Assembly: GCA_004194705.1 (NCBI GenBank)
Contig: SADC01000001.1
Coordinates: forward strand, 496,001 to 560,000
DNA from: Ditylenchus dipsaci
Taxonomy: Eukaryota > Nematoda > Chromadorea > Rhabditida > Anguinidae
DNA length: 64,000 nucleotides
Direction of reading: 5' to 3'
The translations under genes and the position numbers were made by a program. This document shows positions 56,451 to 64,000 of the stretch, one piece after another. The notes under the pieces are model-generated. The model had not been told where the DNA came from. It searched no databases and saw nothing but the letters and a program-made list of their open reading frames with translations. Position 1 is the stretch's first letter; each line of letters starts with the position of its first letter.

Positions 56451-56757
56451 AAAGGTTTGCCCCATTCTTGCTACACCCATTTTTCTCCATTTATGTTTCA
56501 TTTCTTGCATTTTGTCTTGGATCAAATTGAATTTCCCCACCAAAAGTGTGAAATTCCACACCAAATTAATTAAATTCCCCACCAAATTAATTAAATTCCC
56601 CACCAATTCAAATTTGTTCTAAAATAGTGAGTTTCCCCACCAAAATTGTGAAATTCCCCACCAAATTTTTTAAAAAATAATTTATGCCTTTTTCTGTCCA
56701 AGACCAACCGAATTTTGCATAATTTTGCAAGAATTCAAATTTTTTTAGCCTGAAAAT

Positions 56758-56944
56758 TAGGGTTGTACCGGTTCGGTTAACCGACCCGGAACGATTTCGG
56801 CCAAATAAACCGGAACCGAAAACCGGGTACGAAAAAATCCGGTTAACCGAAAACCGAGTAAATCAAAATTTCGGTTAATTTACGACAAAAAATAAACCGA
56901 AAAAAACCGGGTAGTGCCAAATTAACCGAAACCGTACAACCCTA
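56758..56944. mobile_element. hAT-type MITE, duplication CTGAAAAT
   Basis: CTGAAAAT at 56750-56757 and 56945-56952. Ends TAGGGTTGTACCGGTTCGG and CCGAAACCGTACAACCCTA; the body is rich in GGTTAACCGA motifs. Confidence 0.92.
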
Positions 56945-56952
56945 CTGAAAAT

Positions 56953-57833
56953 GGTAACACTTTACTTGACCCCCCCCACGGCTGACCCACTTTTGAAGAC
57001 AATTTTGAAAAACCGATTGCATATTCGTGTTTCTCGACCCCGATTTAGGCACGAATTTACCAGTCGTTTCCGGTAAAGTGAAATTTTTTTTCAAACCACA
57101 GGGGGGGGTATCATGGATTTTAGTCAAAATTTGAAAAATTTGAATTCGCGCCTTTTGAATTTTGAAGGGATTAAGGGCTGTATAGGGAGGGGAAGGGAAT
57201 AAAAGGGGCCATTTTTATGGCAGATCGTTAGAAAAAACATATATTGCTATATTCTGGCTGTCTTACCATGTTTTTTAACTGAGCCGTGGCAAAAAGAGCC
57301 TCTATATGCATTTTATGATCAAGAGTCTTACTCGAAATTATGTCTGAGGTAAGTGAGTGCGCGCATCTCTAACCTACCAAGCCCCATGCGCATCCTTCGG
57401 GGGTGCAGGGGGCTTGGTTGCTTGTGGTTGAGATGCGCACACCCACATACCTCAGACGCAAATCACTCGAAAGGGACTCTGGATGCATAAAAAAGCATGC
57501 ATACCAGAGTTTATTTATGCGGTAGACCCCAGTATTCAAAACTATGTTCAACATCTTCCTTTTTGTTCAAAAGTGGCCCCTTTTATTTCCTTCCCCTCCC
57601 TATACAGCCCTTAATCCCTTCAAAATTCAAAAGGCGCGAATCCAAATTTTTCAAATTTTGACTAAAATCCATGATACCCCCCTGTGGTTTGAAAAAAAAT
57701 TTTTTCACTTTACCGGAAACGACTGGTAAATTCGCGCCTAAATCGGGGTCGAGAAACACGAATACGCAATCGGTTTTTCAAAATTGTCATCAAAAGTGGG
57801 TCAGCCGTGGGGGGGATCAAGTAAAGTCAAGCC
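56953..57833. mobile_element. Poly-C foldback element, duplication CTGAAAAT
   Basis: Third CTGAAAAT at 57834-57841. Ends GGTAACACTTTACTTGACCC and GGGATCAAGTAAAGTCAAGCC; C8/G7 runs, arms with CAGTCGTTTCCGGTAAAGTG, GC-hairpin module at 57330-57560. Relative of 5452-6312. Confidence 0.88.
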
Positions 57834-58754
57834 CTGAAAATGACTTGGATTGCTTAGAATCCCACCCCGGAATGGCCAGAAGCCCCTGAAAGCTGGTTTT
57901 TTGGGGGTGTAAACTTTTCTAAGGAGTGTAAACTTTTTTAATCGCTCAGAACTCCACCCTGAACCACTCAAAATCATCCTAAACCTGGAATTCTGAGCGA
58001 TGAAGCCCATCTGACTGGAATTCTGATTCGCCCAGTCGATTTTTCAAACATGTGATGAAAACATGAGAAACCAAAATTCCGGCGGCATAATTACTAGAAC
58101 CGCCTTCCATGAACGAAAAAAGAGACCATGCTCGACTTTTTATACACGATAAATAGCACAGACAATAAAATAAAAAATTTGGTGTGGAATTTCACAATTT
58201 CGGTGGGGAAATTCACTATTTTTAGAACGAATTTGAATTTGGTGGGGAATTTACTTAATTTGGTGGGGAATTTCACAGTTTTGGTGGGGAAATTCACATA
58301 CAGCCTTTTGTCTTTACTTTTTGCGAAGCATAACAACAATAACATAACGCAAAGACTCTAAACGTTTTTTTTTTGATAGATTTTTCAGCGTAAATGGTCA
58401 ACCCAATCAAGTGGTCATCCAGTCAGCGTAATTTTTCTTATGCTTTTGGGCTCCAAAATATGTTTTCTGTACTATTTGGATGATTGTGAGGATGTTTTGA
58501 TAGCACTGAGATGCCGTTTTGTAATGTATTTTCATGATTTCGGTAAATTCGGCCGAATGAAAATTAACTATCCAGTAGTCCTCCTTAGAATATCGTCATA
58601 AGTGCATTAAAGTACGTTTCAAAACCAAAAAAAAATAAGAAAAAATTGCGCCAAGTTGACATGAATACCGTCTCGTAAATATTGCACGCAGTTTTAAGAA
58701 GGCTCCTAATTCTATATTTTAGCATTATATATGTTTTTATTTTTTCTTCAGCAT

Positions 58755-58986
58755 TTATTATATCATGCTCACACGGTGGTCTGGATTGTTCCCCGCCAAT
58801 ATAAAAAATTCTAATCATTGATCTTCTGTTCGAATTTTTTTAACTTGGTTTTTAACAAAACAAGGCCTGGAGTTTTATTTTAGGTTTAGTTTTGTTAGAG
58901 ACTCAATGAAAAAATTCGCACATGAATCCAAGGAGAAAATGTTGAATTGGCGGGGGACCACCAGACCACCGTGAGCATGGTCCTTT
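58755..58986. mobile_element. Worn TTAA-type element with CCGCCAAT hairpin
   Basis: CATGCTCACACGGTGGTCTG and CAGACCACCGTGAGCATG are the arms; inner CCCCGCCAAT and GTTTTTAACAAAACAAGGCC. Right edge CATGGTCCTTTGAG is a mutated AGGACCATG end, no TTAA left. Confidence 0.6.
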
Positions 58987-61185
58987 GAGTTTTGAACACC
59001 GAAATACATTTTTATCGTATCAACATGCGCGAAAGCAAGAAACGAACCTCTTAGCAACATTAGGTTAGAGAGAAACCTAGGAATGTAATCCATCAGAAAA
59101 ATTAGTATGCTTTATGGCTGACAGATGCAATGGGTGATTATTTTTATAGTCATAGGCCTTCACAATTTCTTATCATAATTACTGTCCACTAATCATCAGC
59201 TGTCAGCCACACATTTAGCCCACATCATTTTCACACAATATCAGAAAAATTCTCTACTGACAGGCAAGGCACTCTACAAAGCTTTTACAGTTTTTTGAGT
59301 ATGATCGGGAAAAGGTGTAATTATCAGCTGCGAGCACCGTAAACACGGATTTGGGACTCAGAAAATTTTACTTCGCAAATTTGCACTTTTAAAGTTGAAT
59401 TTAACTTAGACACCAAAAACATCCAAAAACAGTCACTAAAAACTACCCAAGCATCTAAAACCACCCAAAACTGCCCAAAGATCCGAAAATCACCTAAACC
59501 AGCTTAATCCACCTAAGACACCCAAAATCAATCTTTAATTATGAATAAATGAAGTTTTCGGAAGTTTGCAGTGGTTTTTATGTGGTTTAAGTAGTTTAGG
59601 GGAGTTTGGTGAGGTTCAGGTGATTTGAAGTGGTTGAGGGTGGATTTTAGTCGTTTGGAGCGGTTCAGGGATGTTTATGGTGTTTTGGGTGGTGTAATCC
59701 TTTGTTCTGGGGCAAATAAACTTTTTTGGGGGCAAATTCACTTTGAAGCAAATTTACTTTTTTCTTGGGCAAACATACTTTTTCTGAGGCAGAAATACTT
59801 TTTTGGGGCAGATGGGTTTGGAGCAGATATACTTTTTTGGGGGCAAATATATATTTTTTGGAGCAAATTTATTTTTTAAGGGGCAAATTTTTTGGATGTG
59901 GGTGCTTATAAGTGGTTGAGGGTGATTTTGAGTGGTTTGAAATAGTTTGGGTACCCTATTGGTGGTTCGGGTACAATCCAAGTGGTTGGTTGATTATGGG
60001 TGGTAAAGGGTGCTTATGGGTCGTTCAGGATGAACAAGGAGTGGTCAGAATATTTTGGATACCCTGCACTTGTATGGATGCCGTTGGATGGTTTCAGGGC
60101 TTGGGATATATCCAAGAGGTTTTTGTAGTATTGAAGAGGTTTGGGTGTCATACAGGGCATTGGGTAAAATTGATCGAAAATCGGTACAAAGATCAATTAA
60201 AAAAATTGATCTGAAACCAATCCAAAATCGGTCTGAAATAAATCCATATCGGTACAAAAATTAATCTAAAAATCGGTCCAAAAATTAATCCGAAATCGGT
60301 CCGATTTTTATAACAAAAAATCGAAAATCGGACCGATTTTCTTAAATTCGGTCCAATTTTCGGACCTATTGTTTTATGCAACCGGGCACTGGGAGCACTC
60401 CGACACAAAGTGCGTGCCTAAAAACAGTGGGAATAAGTTGCAAAAGAAAAAAATTCATAATCAAAAGTTTTCAAAATTTTCCGAATTTTCAAGTCACTCT
60501 GTAACCTTCACTCATTTGCAGTCTTCATCAAGAATCAATTATCGAAGTTCTTATAGTCTGATTTACAATCGTAATGTATTTAGAAGACAACAAGATCGAG
60601 CATACGACAACGAGTGAAAATGGAACGAAAACAAAACAAAATCGGATGCAGCAAAACCGCAGCAAAAATTTTGCTGTGTTTTTGCTGTTTTTCGGTTAGT
60701 ACAGAACGCCAAAGATTTTGCTGCATTTCAGAAATTTTGCTGTTTTTGCGAACCATGAGCAAAACAAAGATTCGAAACAAGAAATTTCCGGGAATATCTC
60801 CATTATATATATAGACCATTCATTTGTAAGTCGAAAATGCGATAAAAGAAAGACCTCAATATTCATAATCCAGCGAATTCACTCCTTCAGGCACTGCTCT
60901 TGAGCTGTGTTTCGACATTTTGTGTGATAGTATCACTGTTGAAGTGATACTCACACTTCAATGTCACGGTTTTTTTAGAAACACTGCCCTTGAGTTTGTG
61001 CCACTTTCCAATTGGTGCAATTCAAAAAGAGTTTACAAATCGAGAAAAACATGATTTCCATCACTAAATTCAGCAATTTTAGCAAAGATTCTCTCCCGCA
61101 ACTTGAAAATTTCTACTTTTTCTTGGGTCGACAGCCCCCACTATTGTCCCCTTCAAGCGGACAAGCTCACACTAAATAGTCATTT
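58987..61185. other. Intergenic with strand-skewed repeat tract
   Basis: 59395-59525 is C/A-rich on the plus strand (CCACCCAAAACTGCCC style) and 59560-60130 is G/T-rich (GGTTTGGGTGGTTCAGG style). 59690-59890 has about nine TTTTGGGGCAAATTTAC-like units. 60180-60365 repeats AAATCGGTCCGATTTT. No gene seen; the last 100 bp should hold the TMEM185 5' leader. Confidence 0.5.
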
Positions 61186-63231
61186 ATGATAGAGATCAAC
61201 CTCCGATCTTTCCTCACAGAATTTAATGGGTCTAAATTTGTGGTTTATTTCTCATTGCTTACCTTCTTCCTATTATTGGCCTTGAAGCTTGATGGATTGC
61301 TTAAAGTCAGCTACTTTTTTATTTTCATACCAATATGGTTCGGAGAATTGTTGGTTTTCGGGGCTTTATCGCTGGACTGATCAGCTTTGTCTCGCTCCAC
61401 CATCAAGGTAAGGATTTTTTACCTTTATATAAGGACACTCCATGAACTGGCTTTGGGCTAATGATTCGACTGCATATAAAGTTTCTGGTAGTGATAGAAT
61501 TAGGCTTGGTCTTCAGGGGTCCAGGCAGGGTTCGTAATCAAAATTCCCAAACCTTTCAAGATACACAAATTACACTATACGAATTTAGGAAATTTGACGT
61601 GATTCAAGATTCAACTCTGTGCATATTTTGTTTAAAAATCATTAAAAATTTATAATTTTCTGTCCAATTTGCTGTAAATTTTGGATTTTCCAAAAAAATT
61701 TACAAAAAACAGTTTTCCGAAATTCGACATGCACCGGCGGGATTTGAGACAGGGGCTTTTAAACTTTTCGGCATTTATAACCCGTGAATCTCGAAAAATG
61801 CCGTCTTGTTGCCATTTCAACATAGAATGGTATTTTTCTTATGGAACCCGTTCAAATTTGTACAGTTAACCTCCGATTTAACGGACCCCGTAAAGTTTGT
61901 TCCAGCCTAGTATCCGACATTTTTTTACTCGAATTGTCGAGGGATTTTATAGGTACGACTGTAAAGTTATTTTAGTTGTATTTTTTCACTTCGGGGGAGG
62001 GAATGAACAGAGAAAATATAAATTTCAACAATAGTCAAGTGTTGCAGGTTGGACGTATCCTCCAGAAATGACTTCTTTGCCATGTGTTTTTGCACTTTAG
62101 AGCACATTTTGCTGGTAATGTTTGAAGTGGTGGGTTACTCTCCCAAGTTTAAAAAATTTAGGTTAATCATTTTTTCTACGGCAAATTTACTTTTTTTCTA
62201 GCAAAAATGTTTTTTTTGTGGCAAATTTTTTCTGTAGCTAATTTACTTTTTTTGTGGCAAATTTACTTTTTTTTGTAGCAAATTTACTCTTTTTTGTAGC
62301 AAATCCGATTTTACTCCATAGCACATATACTTGAGTTAGTTTGCTTATTTATTCATCCTTAATTCTCAAACTTGTATTCTGAGTCTATGAAAGACTTGGA
62401 CTTCATGAAAGACAAGGGATCGATTGCCCGTAAAGCTGCTGGCTCTAGGTCTAATCTAGCACACACACCGGCACACTCTCGGCTGCTTCATTACTCAACA
62501 TCCTCTGATGGATCAGTTATGAAATTCTTAAATTCAAGCTTACCGGATTTACCATCAATAAAATGCATGATGATAACTCTTTCAATTTTAGCCACATTTT
62601 GCTCCACCATTTTGAGAAGAGCAACACTTCAGTCCGTACGCTTTTGGATCTTAACGGGCTCCGTCTTGTTAAGAAAAGAGTGTTGGCAGAAATAGCCGGG
62701 TACAAGTGGGATCTTCTGCCAACTGATTATGATCTTTCAGGAATTTGCAATTTTCGGATGCTGGACCAAACCGAAATTCTCGGTTCGGTTTTCTCGAAAA
62801 TCGGTTTTCAGTCTAAAAAGACTGAAAACGGTATGCGGATCAAGCGTATCAACGGATATATATATGTTTCTGAAATTTTTAGAAATAAATAAGCACAGTA
62901 ACTCAAGTATATGTGCTACAGACGAAAATCGGATTTGCTACAAAAAGAGTAAATTTGCTACAGAAAAAAATAAATTTGCTACAAAAAAAAAAGTAAATTT
63001 GCCACAAAAAAAGTAAATTTGCTACAAAAAAAGTAAATTTGCCACAGAAAAATGATTAACCAAAAAATTTACTAATTTTTTTTTATTCAGCTGTGCTGCT
63101 ACAAACTTCACTACCGCGATGTTATGGAGGGAGAGCTCTCATGGTTGCTAGTATTCTCACCATTGTTTTTTCAAAGTTTTATGGCCATGATCATCTCTGT
63201 GTGGTGCATCCGACATGACAAAACATTCGAG
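61186..63231 (+). CDS. TMEM185-family multi-pass membrane protein, 3' end outside window
   Basis: Exons 61186-61407 (ATG), 62048-62129 and 63091-63231, GT-AG with fitting phases. The start MIEINLRSFLTEFNGSKF and the hydrophobic LLALKLDGLLKVSYFFIFIPIW match the N-terminus of TMEM185A/B. Exon 2 gives HILLVMFEV and exon 3 gives GELSWLLVFSPLFFQ and VWCIRHDK, in the family order. The family is widely conserved in animals and its function is poorly known. Two frame breaks: a short G run near 61357-61360 (reading through gives FIAGLISFVSLHHQ) and one base lost near 62087-62089 in exon 2. The intron 62130-63090 consists almost wholly of one foldback element with only about 20-30 bp of other sequence on each side. 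The remaining membrane segments must lie to the right of the window. Confidence 0.85.
61408..62047. other. First intron of the TMEM185-like gene
   Basis: From AAG/gtaagg to ttgcag. AT-rich. TTAACCTCCGATTTAACGGA at 61866-61885 looks like a piece of the pogo-like ends. Otherwise nothing recognised. Confidence 0.5.
62160..63061 (+). mobile_element. Foldback element filling a TMEM185 intron
   Basis: Flanked by AAAAAATTT at 62151-62159 and 63062-63070. Arms run AGGTTAATCATTTTTTCTAC then five or more TTTTTTGTAGCAAATTTAC units, inverted on the right. The interior has an open frame at 62372-62695. Confidence 0.82.
62372..62695 (+). CDS. Unknown ORF carried in a foldback element
   Basis: MYSESMKDLDFMKDKGSIAR then HSRLLHYSTSSDGSVM and LNSSLPDLPSIK look like coding sequence. 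A TTTTAG acceptor at about 62585-62590 could join to a second frame reading HILLHHFEKSNTSVRTLLDL and VKKRVLAEIAGYKWDLLP. So it may be a two-exon captured gene piece. Not recognised. Confidence 0.3.
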   Translation: MYSESMKDLDFMKDKGSIARKAAGSRSNLAHTPAHSRLLHYSTSSDGSVMKFLNSSLPDLPSIKCMMITLSILATFCSTILRRATLQSVRFWILTGSVLLRKECWQK

Positions 63232-64000
63232 GTGTAGGAAATGTTCTTTTTTAATTTTAAATTTATTCTGGGCTTTTGTTAGGTTTCAATGGTGGGGATA
63301 AGATTCGGCGGCGGAAAAAATAGTGGCGGAAATTACGGCGGAGAGGAATTTGGCGGCGGAACTTTAAAGGACCATGAAACTTGATGAGCACAGCAATTTG
63401 GAAATTTTGAATTCGCGCGGGACCACCCTAATTTTGTCAATAATGTTTTCGAATTGTTTTTTTGTTTGCATGTAATTTTTTTTCAAAATATAGAACCGTT
63501 TACTAGTCGAGCCCAACGTTGCTCGACAGTGCCAGATCGTACGACTTATCTTGCTTTCACTGCACCATAACTACTTATATGAGTCTGTGTTAAAAATTCA
63601 CTCATAAATGAAATTCGAATTTTCAATGAACACAAAAAATGGATCAAATTATAAACTCCCGACAAATCTGTGAAAGTTCCCGACAAACACTTTAATTATA
63701 ACGTTTAATTGGTTGTGTGCCGGCTGCCTTGTTTCTTGTTTCAAAAAAATTACTTGAAATGACTTAGGTAATACTCTTAGAGATGCAATTCCAAGCTAAG
63801 TAACAAAAGAAGCGTGGTGTGGCGCGCGAATGGACAACTGCAAAGGATTGCTCTAGCAAGGAAGATGTCGATGAATGGGTGACTGAAAATGGGGGAATTG
63901 GATACAGTAAGCTGATTCATTGACTAATTTTCTGTTTTTATCGTTTGCGAGCTATCTTTGAAAATTAAAAAACGTCTTTCGGATGATCGGAAAATTTGCC
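63232..64000. other. TMEM185 intron and an unrecognised open stretch
   Basis: 63298-63370 has GGCGGCGGAA / GGCGGAAATTACGGCGG repeats, then TTTAAAGGACCATG at 63364, a TTAA element left end with no right end in the window. At 63808-63928 a frame reads KKRGVAREWTTAKDCSSKED and VDEWVTENGGIGYSKL, a pattern reminiscent of the zinc-finger-like leader of some transposase ORFs; not assignable. Confidence 0.3.

Larger units (their letters stand above)
56520..58310. repeat. Inverted tandem-repeat arms (CCCCACCAAATT units)
   Basis: 56535-56670 has repeats of AATTCCCCACCAAATTAATT; 58175-58295 has the inverse (TGGTGGGGAATTT). They enclose the elements 56758-56944 and 56953-57833 and another palindrome core (57842-58040). 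Confidence 0.7.

Noticed and set aside
57544..57889. Frames reading through the poly-C element on the plus strand
   Set aside because: They repeat, in inverse, frames of the other arm and have no coding features.

Overview
The window is AT-rich animal nuclear DNA. It holds spliced genes with very short introns (about 45-60 nt) beside introns of several kb, and an exceptionally dense layer of nested DNA transposons. Nothing points to a prokaryote, an organelle or a plasmid. The protein genes are clearly metazoan. I cannot name the species; short introns and heavy MITE loads occur in several small invertebrate groups.

Five host genes can be read by eye. A TM9SF3-type nonaspanin lies on the plus strand (4283-26393; N-terminal half off the left edge), its exons spread over 22 kb. 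A cleavage/polyadenylation factor CPSF30 (CPSF4) gene on the minus strand (39645-37652) appears complete in 10 exons. A PCGF-type Polycomb RING gene starts about 180 bp downstream in the same orientation (37471-36921; C-terminal part not found). A mitochondrial stomatin-like protein 2 gene is on the minus strand (51660-47043). A TMEM185-family membrane protein gene is on the plus strand (61186-63231, running off the right edge). At least eight frame breaks interrupt otherwise conserved exons. Most look like single lost bases in homopolymers, which suggests uncorrected long-read errors more than pseudogenes.

The rest is mostly mobile DNA. (1) Elements with 8-bp target duplications, hAT-like: two carry recognisable hAT transposase remains, others are foldback elements whose long inverted arms are built of short tandem repeats, and one family ends in GRCGCTACT. 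(2) TTAA-flanked elements ending in AGGGGCATG or AGGACCATG, piggyBac-like in target choice, often lined up end to end with shared TTAA, and several carrying a tRNA-like box A/box B module. (3) TA-flanked Tc1/mariner/pogo-type elements. (4) One PIF/Harbinger element with a TTA duplication and degenerate DDE transposase. (5) One short gag-only LTR retrotransposon with 5-bp duplication.

Nesting can be read directly. A two-copy host element at 713-3263 and 5063-9004 gives filled and empty sites for three foldback insertions. Element arms that are copies of each other provide further empty sites. The strongest candidates for something undescribed are the TTAA elements with tRNA-like modules and their tandem arrays, and the foldback class with tandem-repeat arms that carries otherwise unknown ORFs.
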